Assembly (NCBI GenBank): GCA_916613615.1
Contig: OU744721.1
Coordinates: 74,405,060-74,469,059 of the forward strand
Length of the DNA stretch: 64,000 nucleotides
Source of the DNA: Steromphala cineraria
Lineage: Eukaryota > Mollusca > Gastropoda > Trochida > Trochidae
Direction: 5' to 3'
Part shown: positions 12,068-23,805 of the stretch, one piece after another
Position numbering within the stretch: the stretch's first letter is position 1
How the letters are laid out: every line of letters begins with the position of its first letter
Position numbers and translations under genes: made by a program
The notes under the pieces: model-generated
The model's database searches: none
What the model was told of the DNA's origin: nothing
What the model saw: only the letters and a program-made list of their open reading frames with translations

Positions 12068-12298
12068 TCAGTCAAAGTAAACCTAGCTTCAATGATACTC
12101 GCTTCACTATTGAGTCTAGCAAGATGTAGTAGCAGGTCTCGTCAGCCAAACTTTCGTCGACCTTTGACCCTCCAACGTTATATTGGCGAATGATTTGTCA
12201 ATTCAAAAGATCGGATGACGCGACCTTCTACTACATCTTGCTAGACTCAAAAAACGGAGTGAAACGAGTATTATTGGGGCTAGGTTTACGTAGACTGA
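12068..12298. mobile_element. 231-bp fold-back MITE
   Basis: The ends TCAGTCAAAGTAAACCTAGC and TAGGTTTACGTAGACTGA are inverted copies. Inner arms AGTCTAGCAAGATGTAGTAG and its complement continue the fold-back, leaving a loop of about 90 bp. TAGCATA (7 bp) flanks both sides, at 12061-12067 and 12299-12305. There is no coding capacity. It sits inside the 9139-12563 element, so it is younger than that element or arrived with it. Confidence 0.8.
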
Positions 12299-12856
12299 TA
12301 GCATATGCACAACAAATAATTACATAATACCTAAATTGTGTTTTACACCAAAAATACGTGATAAGGATTTGAACTGGTTGGTATAATTTATTAACTAATT
12401 TGATTAATTAATTTGTAGCCGCCATTAAAATCTTGGAAGGAATATGGAATGTCCCTATATCCAAATTTCACTCTAAGGGTACCCCCTAACTGTGTACCAA
12501 ATTTCATGCTTGTATCATAAAAGGCACAATTATATCAAAATTCTTCACATATCTGCTGGACTAATTGCAGCGAGTGTCTGTGGGATGGTCTTTGATTCAT
12601 CCTCGTATACTGACCATACATCTTCAAGCTTTCTGTTGAATGCTTTGGTTCTTGTGTTTTGCAGTCTCTTCATTTGGCCGTGGTGCACAAATTCCTTCAC
12701 TGTAGGTAGGAATCCTGCCTCTTTGTGAAGGAATGAGACAAGGAGGAAGAAGTTGACGTTCCTCTTGCCCGCCCGACTGTTGATTCTCTTATGTCATCCT
12801 GTAAACAGAAAGAATATATAGAGAATTGTGAATTGTTATCTTGAATATAGATTTTT

Positions 12857-13060
12857 ATGCCCCCGAATCGGAGATTCCGGGGGTATATTGTTTTTCATAA
12901 CTTTTGATTGGTCAAAGCTAGCTCTTTGATACTTGACATATGGATCCCTTGTGATGAGACCTTTCAGATGACACCATGACATTTGACCTTGTGACCTTGA
13001 CCTTGACACAGCGAGCAAGATGTATCCGGGGGCATTCGTGTTTCACAAACACATCTTGTT
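12857..13060. mobile_element. CCCCCG-bounded retroposon-like insertion, A only
   Basis: It starts ATGCCCCCGAATC, contains TTCCGGGGGTATATTG and CATTTGACCTTGTGACCTTG, and ends TCCGGGGGCATTCGTG then TTTCACAAACACATCTTG. Unit B has the empty site AGATTTTTCATATTG at about 43335. It lies in intron 6 of the MULE transposase. This style of repeat is one I associate with bivalves and gastropods. The target duplication is at most 2 bp, so the mechanism is uncertain. Confidence 0.7.
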
Positions 13061-14529
13061 CATATTGATATGATCATCATTATATCCGTTAATATATTAT
13101 TATATTATTTTATTAATATGTGTCAATATTTTGAATGATGACTTACCGTCATTATCATTATTGGTGCGGACTGTCAGTCTGTAGACAGACCAGGTGTGAA
13201 TTGGCCACAGATTGTTGGTCAACCACTGGTTCTCCACGTAGTTAAAGAGGGGTGTTGCAGTCGGTCCAGCCAAGTCTTTCAGTTTTTCAAACTCTGGCAT
13301 GATGTGGTTGGCACCGAGGTAGGGGAGGGCCATCAGTTTCTTCACTAGGGAGTAGAATTCACTGTTTCTACAGTACTCAGTCTGAAAGAAGTAAACATAT
13401 ATGAATAAAAAATATATATAATAAAATATCATTTCGCATATGTAACCCATTTACTTTTGTATATGTAAGTCATTTATTTTCGAATATGTATGGCAACTAT
13501 TTTCGGGAACAGAGAATACAGAATTGAGGATTAGATATATATATAGTTGTGTATAAAAATTGATCCAACCCCAGCATCTGAATCCGACGATAGACCGCCT
13601 GTTGCCAATGGAAAGCACAGTCAGCCTCTGGTCTTAGGTACTGCATGGCCTCCCAAGCACCAGCTTCAAAGTCTGCCATTACTCTCTGGACTCGGATGCC
13701 ATCACATCGGTTTAATATCGCCTTGAACACCTGCAGAATAAAATCAAATATTATATATCATTAATGACAACTCCATTACATTAATCAGGTTGCAGCATTA
13801 ACTTACCGCTTCATAGTCCACTTTCCTCTTCCTCGACATGAACATGTAACAGACGGGCACCTGTTTCATGTCCCCAGTCTCAGAAACCAGGAATACATGG
13901 ACGGAATACAGTTGAACGAAAGGTTTTCGCACAATGCCGAATGTACCATCCATGTACCATGTCTTGGCCATCTTCATGGTTTCCAACTGCTCGGTTGTGG
14001 CAAATACCAGATGTCTTGTTCCCTCTACCGTCAGATCATCCACAAGGAAGTCGTCTGTAACGTAATGTGGTCTCAACTGAAATATAAATATAATATATAA
14101 AAACCAAATGAATATGTTATAGAAAAAAAGAACATTAACATTATTATTGTAGATACTTGTGAAATACCTGAAAAATATTATATCTATTATATTATTAAAA
14201 AGTTATTAATCAAAATACTCACATCATACTCCAAAGAATCAAACTCTGGAGGTCTCAGGTTCTGTCGAGCTGTGTTTTCCCGCTTTGCCATGGCAACCAA
14301 GGAAGGAAGTGTCGTGGGAACAGCCTCAAGGTTCTCATATTCCTCCTCCATTATCTGTAGTGCTGACGTGAAAAGTTGACTGGTGCATTTTGCCTTCACC
14401 TGAAGAAATAAACCTTTTATTGTATACGAGTGGAACAAATGTACATTCAAATGAATTATAAAAAAATATATGTGTAATATTATCATTATTGTTGTCTAGT
14501 ATTATAGAATTCTTTTTCCATAAAATAGA

Positions 14530-14530
<1 letters not shown>

Positions 14531-14562
<32 letters not shown>
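14531..14562. repeat. (TA)n microsatellite in MULE intron 2
   Basis: About 14-15 uninterrupted TA steps just upstream, on the plus strand, of the exon 2 splice donor. The corresponding part of unit B is deleted. Confidence 0.9.
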
Positions 14563-14563
<1 letters not shown>

Positions 14564-15465
14564 CCCTACCTTTGCTGCCACCTTTGTTATGATGTCAGTG
14601 CCAGCTATATCCTCATGGTTGTGGGTGTTCTTCAACTGGAAGAAGTCTCCTTTCTGCACGACAGAGGCGGGGCATCTTCTTTCTTTGCCTCTGACAGAAC
14701 ATCTCCAATAGACAGAATCTTTGTAGCCACCCTGTAAGAAACAAAAACATTAATAAATACATAAACATGAGCCATGTATATTTTGGGAATACTACTTGTT
14801 TATCTCAATTATTAACTTATTTTATATAAAATTATTATTAATGCACTTATTATTTTCATTAAGAAACTTAAGAAACTCGTTTACTTGGTTTTACTTACAT
14901 TTGCAACAAATGAATAACCGAAGTTATCCACGAGCTTGGATTTGCCCCTCTTCGACCCATCTTCAACAACAGTGTAATCCCTTGACGGCATGACATGGTT
15001 AACCTCAAGCTCTGGTAGTGCCCTGGGCTGGATGGCACTTTCGTCTATGGGGTTGGGTCTCTGGAAGATCAATGGAGACCTGGGAGGTGGTGTAGGAGAT
15101 CTTGGATTAAATTAAATTGCAAGGATGTGTGTGTCATTCTTCCTGGATTAATTCAACTTTGGATTATATTTGGGATTTCAGATAAGGTTTGTTCATGTGT
15201 TTCATTTTATGTTTTATTATGTTCATATAAATATCTAGAAATCTACAACATTTTAGATAGCCGAGATTTGACTCGTATCTCAATCGGACATATTCATGCC
15301 CGAATACGTATATATTATACAAATTGTATGATAAATAATCAACAATAACCACTTATCTTGCAAATAGTTTATTAAATATCTATAGGGACAGGACAAAATA
15401 TCGTTTGGTGAATTGGGTAAAATATTCCTAGGCGAAAAATATTTTAGGCGAAAGCGGTGCAATTC

Positions 15466-15473
15466 GATACGAC
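15466..15473. repeat. Target-site duplication, right side of MULE A
   Basis: GATACGAC, paired with GATACAAC at 8099-8106. Confidence 0.75.
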
Positions 15474-17317
15474 ATGATATACTTAAAATTGTTTTTTTGA
15501 ATAATGATCAGTTATGAAGTCATGCAGCAACAGTAATTTTGCATCTGGATTGCAAGTTGCTTAATTGAGTTCAGACAGTTGCAGATGTTATAGGCCTCCA
15601 AAATGAAACTATTGTAATGTTTCTATACTGCAGACGCCATTTGGCGTTTGGTCCGCCCCAGCTGTGCGTCAGAGGGAAAATGTAAGCAAAGTCAATGCCT
15701 GTCTAACATATTAATCAACCAATAAAAGAAGGGAAAGAATAATAGTTGAGTAATTGAGATTGTATTCATATTTCATGAATTGCTGTCTGCAAGTCGGAGA
15801 AGGGATGTATCGATTTCTTGAAATGAACATTTTCACTGAATTGCCTGTTCAATATTGAAGGTGTTGTATAAGTTACTGAACCTGCACAATTGATGTGATA
15901 TATATATATATATAAATTCAAATTGATCATTGTCGAATAAGATAATTTATTGTATAAGCTTCCGATTGCAACCTCTCAATTGATTGGATGTTTGATCCCT
16001 TATCACACAAACTCGAAAAATGCAGATTAGAGAAATGAACAATGCCATCAAAACAAATTGATATTGTCATAGTAACAATGTGAAATAAATTCGTTTAACA
16101 GTGATTTATGATATGACAAATTAGATATTTTTCTAGATTTGGTCTGTGCTTATATGACATATCGACTTGGCTCTGTTTGACATCAAATGTCACGACATAT
16201 ACTTAAAAGAGGACAGAGTATATGTATTTTTATCCAGTTTTGAAGCATCATATAGAAATACATTACAGTTTCAAAGGTGAAATGTCGTAAATGGGTTCAG
16301 TGTGTCCTTACAACAAAGAGTTCATTCAAAGCATGAGCCATATTCATTCACAACAAGAAGGACAGTTCATTTAGAAACCACCAATTCAAGCTAGAAGCAG
16401 ATTCCACAAACGGATTGCATTGCCCAAAAAACAATATATTGATAAATCTAAATAGGGGAAAAGGGTTGTTTATCACCAAGAAATGCGTCATAGAGAACTG
16501 GTTGTTTCAAATTGGTGAAAAACATTTGTGTAGAACCACCCAGCACAACACAGACCCACCTATGCATAAAAACATGTCAGAGCCTGATGGAAATTATAAT
16601 ACCTGTGTAATTGTTAATTAGAGTCACTTGGATTAACTGTTTAAATTATGTGATTGCGTACACATCAACTATCCCTAAGAACATTTCATAGGCGCATTAG
16701 CAGCCTATGGACAAGTCCTTTCATTGTATTTGCCCCAGCAAGTGACGAAGTTTCACATAAGACCTTTTAATCCAAACTGTGTATAACCAAATATTTATTC
16801 AGCTTTTGCATTCAAGGTTTGTGTTCAATTTAATGTGTTTACTGTCCTGACACGGAATCTATACTTCCGTTAACATGAATAGTGTCCTTGTGTCGCTGAC
16901 ATCCTCTCAGCATGCATTATTAATCCTGATAACCTGATGTGCTACATACCTAAGTGGGTGATAACCATATCATTTTGTTTCCAAAGACGACCACAATGCA
17001 TAAATTCGCCTAAAGCCAGTTAAAAGGGTACAAATTCACTTTGATATTTTTTACAAAGATAATCAGGTAACCCGATAAATGTAGTAGAGCATATGTTTTC
17101 ATAATGACAACCTTTAGTGAGTTCATAACGTGTTGTAGGCTATAATTCAGATAATGATGTTTCCTGTTAGCATTATGTTAGGTTCCCTTTAAGAGTTTGT
17201 GAGACTAATGGATCATCTGTATGGCCCCTGGTCTATTGGATGCTAGAGATTTCTTTGTGGTTGGTGTGAAAGTGGGACAATAAGACCATTCGTAACAACA
17301 AACGTTTCCGCAATATA
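15474..17317. other. Unit A backbone, no gene seen
   Basis: AT-rich sequence matching 45544-47400 in unit B. It includes a short (TA)n run near 15898-15914 that is longer in unit B. Around 16770-16850 the two units carry different sequence, suggesting a local replacement. A 68-codon frame at 16415-16621 is shared but shows no domain. Confidence 0.55.
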
Positions 17318-17671
17318 CTATAACATGCGTTGCATGATTATGATGGTAAAGTTTGACAACAATAAAGGTGTTGAATAGCGGGAGAAACGTAAATGAAAAA
17401 GATAACAAATCCTTGTTGATATTAGAACTAAGACATAAGATATTAAGGTCAATGCCCCTTTCATTAACCTATTGCAGTATTTGGATAAAATCCCACCGTA
17501 AAAACCCAGTGTTAACACAATAACCCATATCATCGTCACAACAGATGTGCATACAATAGTAAATCTAGTTGTGATTATGAGGAAAACAAGATGAGTTGGT
17601 ACAGATATGTAGTAATAAGGGGATGTATTTATTTCAATTATTTTCAATATGATAGATGTCTTCGAGACCAT
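17318..17671 (-). pseudogene. Possible rhodopsin-like GPCR fragment (TM3-TM5)
   Basis: A 117-codon minus-strand frame reads VSKTSIILKI, PYYYISVPTHLVF, TTRFTIVCTSVVTMIWVIVL and LISYVLVLISTRICYLFHL. The order fits the end of TM3, an ICL2 with a P at the usual place, TM4 with its Trp, then TM5. The DRY site would be SPY. There is no TM6/7 downstream and the frame upstream is closed, so if this was a receptor it is a broken piece. The unit B copy is frame-shifted between the TM4-like and TM5-like parts. The call rests on pattern only; a chance hydrophobic frame in AT-rich DNA is a real alternative. Confidence 0.3.
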
Positions 17672-20600
17672 ATGTCATTGCTATAAGAGAGCAGCATCCC
17701 CCTTTTGGACAGAATATATGAATAACAAGTACAGTATACAGTTAGTAGTGATTCATTTCCGGACAAACAAACTATATATAAAGCTATAATTAACTATAGA
17801 CGTATCTATCTAGTTTCAATCACAGAGTCTTCAATCAATATTGCTGTACAAAGCTTACAGTATTCATGTGAACTTACTACATCAGTGATATAACATGGGG
17901 AAAAGTTTCTACATTTTTCTGTACAAGTTTTCTGATTTAAGTCGTGTTGACTAGACAAACTTGTCATTGAGGCACAAGATTAACATAGTATTTCTTATTA
18001 GCTAAGTTTATTTTTTTCAGTCTTGATTATAAAAATGCCTGTGTTGAAACAAACACATATCATTCATGAAACATGCTCCAGATTTTGTTTGTTCACAAGT
18101 TTCTTAAATGATGTTGATATATCAAATAGCGTTTAGCGTTATCAACGTCACACCATTAAGTTTAATTACAAACTGTTTAACCGAACAACCTGAGTTTGTC
18201 AAATTGTCAAATTGTAACAATGTTTTTGCATTAAACTAAACTGCTAGTGTGCTGTATGTAAGCTTATTGTGTGAGCTTGATAACTTGTTGTAATGACATA
18301 TATGCATTAACATAAGAATGTGAATAGTAACTCCATTTTTATACACAAAAACACATGCATTAAGTATGAATAGACAACTTACTTTTGTACAAACGAAGTT
18401 AACCTCCTCAAATGGGATTACAAGTATCTGAAGGCATGTTACATCTCAAGGAGGTGGATCATATCTCCACATTGCACACATTTAATGACATGTGTATCAC
18501 GTACAACTATTCTTTGCATTGCAAATACTATGCTTTTGTTTAGCGTTTAGCATAAGTTCCTATACTTTCAATTCTTATTGAGAGGTAAACAGTATAAGGA
18601 AATCTTTTGAGTCCTTTAAATGTATCTAAACATTGTCCATATAAGTCATGTCTCTGTGCGTTTTTCATTTGGTACAACAACTAAGAAGGGTTTAGCATGA
18701 AAGGCAGTTGCATATGTATTTATCAATATTGAGGGTGGAGAAGAGATATTTTCTCACAATTAACCGTAATACTCCTTAACTCATACTGTTTAACAATATT
18801 TTATAAACAATTGTTTGGAAGGTTTGTAAACTATATAAAAACAACGTAAAACAAGGTAATTAACAGCCACCTAAGTCGCATGTGTACCTTTGTAGCATCT
18901 ACAGACATTTTGTTTCATATTCATTATACAAAGTGAATAACAACAAAGTCAATGCTAATGTTTTGATCAACTATTAATAAAGATAATTAAATACTGCACC
19001 TTTTTTAGTTATTGATGTTCGATTTTCTACGTTACATAAGTTGCTTCAAACCAACTGTATTTTGCAAACACAAAGTATTGTTGTATGTCTTTGAAAATGT
19101 AGATTTTACTAAAAAGGTTTGATTATGAGATAATTACCAACAACCAGAAGTCACGCCAAACATGAAACTTTGAGCCAAACATGAAACCTCAATTAGGTGT
19201 TGAATAGAATTTCTGATAATGGATTCTGATGAAGTTTGTCTGACGAGCATAGACGTGCCATGAATGAACAACGATGTGAATGTCCTAGCTACGGTCATAC
19301 CAAAACTCTCACAAATCATAACACTTAACCACAGCTATATATATCTCAAGCTTTGATTATTCATTTTTAGCTGAAAAATAACATAAATGTTACGTGTTCA
19401 ATGTTTGTCTTTATACATCACAATATTGCAGTTCATTCAAAACAATATTTTGTTTTGGTGTGTCGTTCACATATCGTTCTTACTTAAATTTAGAGTATTT
19501 TTGTGTTTAGAAATGATTAAATTTCAAATAAAGAAGCAATGCTTGGAAGGTTCCCTAGCTTCAGGTGTAGCAGGTGTATCACATATTAGAGGGCATCTGC
19601 TGTACAGAATTCAAAGTTTCATGTTTATAGGTGATTATGACGTCAACTCTTGTTCATTGCTGCAATAAAACATTCCCGTTTGAGCCACTGATGATAGTTT
19701 ACCTGAAAACTACCCCGCTGATCTTCATAACAAGTATCAGTTACTCTTTTATTGAACTTATTTCTAACGTATTCTACATGTTACTTAAGACTGTTATTTT
19801 TGGTTAATGATAGCCATATCTTTTCGCCTCAGATTGCACAGCTTCAGCTTAAATGCATGTATAAATGTACAAACGTTTAAGCCCTGCCATGCCATCACCA
19901 TTCATTGGTCCATTTCACCTATGCTTTATATGGATTACAAGTTTCAATCTAAATGTTTGTCTACCATATACAAATATAAAAGGACAAGAAATCTGCATAC
20001 GAGATATGGAATGATTTCACATGATTACATACAGATTGTTTGTTACTCGCACCAGAATGTAACGGTTATGCCAGATTATACTATCTACTTTTTTACCTGT
20101 TGAATATTACGTTACACGAAAATGGAGACAGGGTAACGAATTATGATTGATAATCTTCAGTGCTTTTGAAAAATTATTTCATCAAAAAGCTTTTATATAT
20201 GGAAGATATATGTCTTGTTGTAAATAGAATAATTTTATAGCAGTGTCAGCACTGTTCAGAATTCGGAAGTGAGAACATTTGATATCAAACAGTTGCAAGA
20301 ATAAAGACATTAGTATAACCAGACCTAAAACTGTCTGGTCTTTATAGAAGAGGTCTTCTATCGGTGGCAAGTAGCACTTACCCACACTAAAACAAACCAA
20401 TTTATAAACACAAGAGAAGTTTAAAAGTTCATTCATTACCATATGATATACAATAGAATAGTTTGATGAATATGTATGTTTTTAAGAAAACCACATTGTT
20501 AGTATAAATGTGTCAAACATCAGACAAGGGTAAATTTTAGATAGATTCCTTTTATAACATTTCAATCAACTTCAGATGCATAGCTTGTGGTTCAAGATGA

Positions 20601-21230
20601 TATTTTTGCGTTTCTCAAACATGCAAATACATTATATATTCCCAATATGAAATAAATAAATAGGACATGAAAAGAAATGACAACTTATAAATCTTAAACA
20701 AGATGGAAATGACTCCCTAATGGCCTATTCGAATCACAATGTACTGTGTGCACATCAATCATTACGAGCTTTTGTTTTCCTTGTTATATGTAGGTAATGA
20801 ACCAATTCATTTGCTATCGTCATTTGTCTATAAATATTAAATGATCATTCATATCATATTTTGAGTAGTCTAAGTACTTGTCTGACAATATCTTCTTAAT
20901 TGTACCTGAATGCTTGTTATTCAATTTACACATTGTATGATACACAGTCCTTAAACAAATGTACTTTCTACTTGGTAAATCAGATGCGTCGTATTGTATG
21001 AAAAAAAATTATTTTAATTAAAGACATTTTGTTCAACAATTGACACGGCATATATATAAGATGGGCGCATGTCCCTAAACCTGTCCCTAATGTGTTTATT
21101 CTATATCTGTTATATCAGACAAGGCATGATTATCTAATCACATGTCTGATATATTTATAACATATGGAAATGGATATATTAGCGTACAATTTATTAACCT
21201 GTGATAAACTATTTGTAAAACAAGAAGACA
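17672..21230. other. Unit A backbone, no gene seen
   Basis: Matches 47776-51770 in unit B. Frames at 19134-19319 (minus), 19387-19668 and 19807-20103 (plus) persist in both copies, but identity is high everywhere, so persistence says little. The 19134-19319 frame ends at a plausible GT donor and contains an internal repeat of TTTCATGTTTGGC. No domain is recognised. Confidence 0.5.
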
Positions 21231-21234
21231 TGGT

Positions 21235-21500
21235 CATCAACATCCCCCGCCAAATAGGTTTTCATTAAAGCTCCCAATATTTTCCTACATGGGCCGTAAC
21301 TCTGTAATAAGTAATCGCATTTCCCTCATATTGGAAATCCATCAAGGTATTGATACACTGAAGACTCACAGCAAGTTTGGTTAACCTATCATAAAAGGTT
21401 TCTGAAAAAAGCTTGTCCCCCCCACTCGGACAGACGGACACACGGACGGACGAAGGTCAAACCAATATCCCCCTTCCACTTCGTGACGAGAGTGTTATGT
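21235..21500. repeat. Interspersed repeat with GACGGACA tract
   Basis: It runs from CATCCCCCGCCAAATAGG through a C-run and CGGACAGACGGACACACGG to ATCCCCCTTCCACTTCGTG. Its two ends share a loosely conserved direct motif, GGTCA(A/T) followed by CATCCCCC or ATATCCCCC. Tails of this type are widespread in molluscan repeats. The unit B copy at 51770-52045 has a longer C-run and extra GGACAGAC units, so the tract varies in length. Confidence 0.65.
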
Positions 21501-23350
21501 AGATGCTTACTAGTGATATTCTGACTCTGCTTTCAGCTACACGGTATTTGGGATTGTGGTATGTGATTGGAAGGAATTGCCCATTCCCTTGGTCCAAACA
21601 CCCTGCCATTCCCGGGAATTCTTAACAAATATATTAATTCATTAAGACTGAAACACCTAGTTATTTTACATTTAACATTTTCAGGATCTCAGCGAACAGA
21701 CCTTTTTTCCTACAATTTCATTTCTAAATGGAAAGCATTTTCCTTTCGAAATTGGAATTTGAAACTTTTATCAAATAGTCCATTTGCATCTTTCATTTTC
21801 TCTTATCCAATACCAGACTTAATGACATCTTCAATTATTTTGTCATATCTTTCCCTTTGAATAACTGAGAAGGCCTGTGTGACCGGAATGTCGAATTTCA
21901 CCTTTTGCTCCATGCTCTTTACTTATACCGAAACTAATAATTTTACAAATAAACTAATTCAACATAAACAAACCGACAAAGCAAGTTCGTGGCTTATTGA
22001 TACGATAAATAAGCTTGTGTTATTGTTATCATCCAATCCCAGGATTTAAGCAATGTTTACCATTGTCATTCCCAGGGATTAGCTGCCCAATAACTGAGAT
22101 TGGGCTGATCTAAGATACAAAGATGTTATGAAATAGCAAGATGTTATGTGTATCTGCAAGGGCTTGTCGACGATTCCCTATGTAGATGTTAGATGCGCAC
22201 AACAGCATTTCTTTCTTTTATCTATTGCTCCGTTTCTCCTGTGCATTTAACCAAGAAAACAAACTCTAAAACCGTCTGACTTTTATCGATCATTACAGAG
22301 TGATTCCATTTTAAGGTTACTTTACGATAACCTACTGGCGTTTCCCCATGCTCCTTACAGTTGGTGTTGGAGATGTATGTTTATCCATAAGAACAAATTA
22401 TCTTTACCTTAATTTCAATGAACAGAATATTTTCCATTACCAATAAGTCAACAACAACCAGCAAGAGGTTTTAACTTGGTCGGGACTTGTAGGAATCCTG
22501 CAAATGATTTGTGCAACCCTCGAGCTACTCACGAGTCACATGCAGCCCATGCAAAATTACTGTGATGCTTATTTCCTAAAAAGATACATCTTTCTATATG
22601 ATTGACGGGCATTGACTCTGAAAGCAAGTTATCCACATAGGTATTATCATAGTATAAGATTGCAGGGTCAAAATGTCTGGAAATGTCTAAATGTATTTAA
22701 ACATAAGCTCATTGTGCAATTTTGTTGAATGTCAGTACTGTGCAATAGTTTTTAGTTCAAAATTCTTTCATAAGAAAACTCCAAACACCAAGTTTCATAA
22801 ACTATAAATATCAGAAGCAGTTATGGATAACACTCGCCAGCCTTCCATGTAAAGTTGACGTTCTTTTTATCTATAAACATCAATCTTCGATTTCCTTTCC
22901 CTGCCTCCTATATATATCCTTGTGGTAGCTGCAGACAGAAGCTGGCGAGCCTTAAAAACGTTTGAGGTCCATTTTTATGTACCTTCAAAGACGGCAATCT
23001 TTATATCAAAGCTATACATTTGTTTGAGTAATCACTGATATATTTTCCAGGTTTGGAGTATATTTACAACTTTTTTATGAGTACATTTAAAACTGGTATT
23101 GAAAGTCGTTACCATTATAATGAAAGAATTATGTAATGGTTTAAAGGAGTTTGTGAAAATATCATAAGAACAAGTTTTCTTCATATGTTGTCATTGACTA
23201 CAATCCTTAACATTTTAAGTAATCATCAAAAAATATAGAAACTGATGTGGTTATTTATGTTGGTAAAATTTTGAAGACATTGACGTTAAATTTGACAAAT
23301 AAAAAAACCTAGTCCATTTTTGACATTGACAAATTAGAGAGAAGATATAA
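21501..23350. other. Unit A backbone, no gene seen
   Basis: Matches 52046-53930. A 97-codon plus frame at 21567-21860 is retained in unit B, but most of the differences change amino acids (three replacements against about one silent), so there is no sign of coding constraint. Confidence 0.5.
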
Positions 23351-23354
23351 ATAG

Positions 23355-23408
23355 CAGCCCCTTCCTCTGAACCATTAGCAAGCTCTCTAGCCACTTGTCT
23401 AACGGACC
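23355..23408 (-). repeat. Possible decayed tRNA-derived SINE head
   Basis: On the minus strand, GTTAGACAAGTGGCTAGAGA then GCTTGCTAATGGTTCAGAGG resembles the A-box side of a tRNA-derived SINE. The B box is not intact. The unit B copy (53939-53993) reads TAGACTAGTGGTTAGAGA, which is nearer a tRNA-like A box. Confidence 0.35.
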
Positions 23409-23805
23409 AGACGGAAGTGTAAGTTAAACAGGTTTGAGGTTCAAATTTCAGTATTGTCATGCTGTCCCAAAGTATTTTGGATATCCAATTGCACTTTAAT
23501 TCTAAATTGTAAATGCATACAAACACTCAGAATGGATATTTATAGTGTTACACCTTATAACTTTTACTTACTTATTACTAATAATTCTTGATGATCTAAA
23601 TACAGTATCAACCACGTGACTTGTCCATTATCATTTGTAAAACCTTTCGTTTCAAAGAATGCTTCGTACGTACATTTTGTCACTTGCTATGTCAATTATC
23701 GTCGAACAAACTGCGTCAATGAAACTCTGTTTATCGTATTGAATTCAGTATTAAAGCGAATTATAGAGTAATTCTATCAAATAATGAATGTTTAAAAAAC
23801 ATTTT

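Larger units (their letters stand above)
9139..12563 (-). mobile_element. TIR element nested in MULE A, 3-bp TSD
   Basis: The left end TAGTCCAGCAGATATGTG is repeated inverted at the right end, and similarity continues inward for roughly 170 bp through a shared AAAAATGGCGGC-like stretch. ATT flanks both ends (9136-9138 and 12564-12566). Unit B has the uninterrupted site CGATATTGCAGCG at about 43040, with one ATT, so it is a clean empty site. Near the right end a minus-strand frame (11797 downward) contains DWKKCVVFQEETEEAISCP, which may be the start of this element's own protein. I cannot assign a superfamily; the 3-bp duplication fits PIF/Harbinger or CACTA-like elements. The inverted ends might instead belong to the DIRS element inside. 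Confidence 0.8.
12564..15111 (-). pseudogene. FLYWCH zinc-finger MULE transposase, seven exons, unit A copy
   Basis: Exons inferred from frame and GT/AG sites: 15111-14899, 14731-14570, 14399-14223, 14076-13807, 13730-13564, 13381-13147 and 12799-12564. Exons 1-2 encode a FLYWCH finger (LVDNFGYSFVAN, then YWRC, RRCPASVV, NTHNHE). Exon 4 holds YMDGTFGIVRKPF, exon 5 MADFEAGAWEAM and CAFHWQQAV, and exon 6 the RTNN motif; these are the usual transposase core blocks, with the first two Asp residues of a DDE-type site. Lesions: about 10 bp lost across the exon 5 donor, 9 bp lost in exon 5, a stop where EGWH should have Trp at the start of exon 7, and a transposon inserted near the C terminus. The true start codon is unclear; exon 1 opens after a TAA and may follow a missing exon. 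It is probably inactive. Confidence 0.88.
8107..15465 (-). mobile_element. Mutator-like (MULE) DNA transposon, unit A copy
   Basis: The left end starts GGATTACACCGC and the right end finishes GCGGTGCAATTC, which are inverted versions of each other. The match continues inward for about 60 bp through repeated TTCGCC blocks (8120, 8136, 8161; complement at 15431 and 15448). An extra TTCGCC lies subterminally at 8353. The ends are flanked by 8-bp direct repeats. The element encodes a FLYWCH/MULE transposase on the minus strand, so its right end is the promoter side. Its 7,359 bp include a 3.4-kb element nested near the 3' end of the gene. Both A and B carry this MULE at the same site, so it inserted before they separated. 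Confidence 0.9.

Noticed and set aside
8107..15465. Host FLYWCH zinc-finger gene
   Set aside because: The exons lie between inverted ends with a target duplication, and the protein has MULE transposase core motifs.
19134..19319. 61-codon minus-strand exon with GT donor
   Set aside because: No start context, domain or partner exon; differences between units are mostly replacements and it contains an internal DNA repeat.
21567..21860. 97-codon plus-strand protein kept in both units
   Set aside because: Three of the few differences change amino acids and about one is silent. The overall 95% identity keeps frames open by default.
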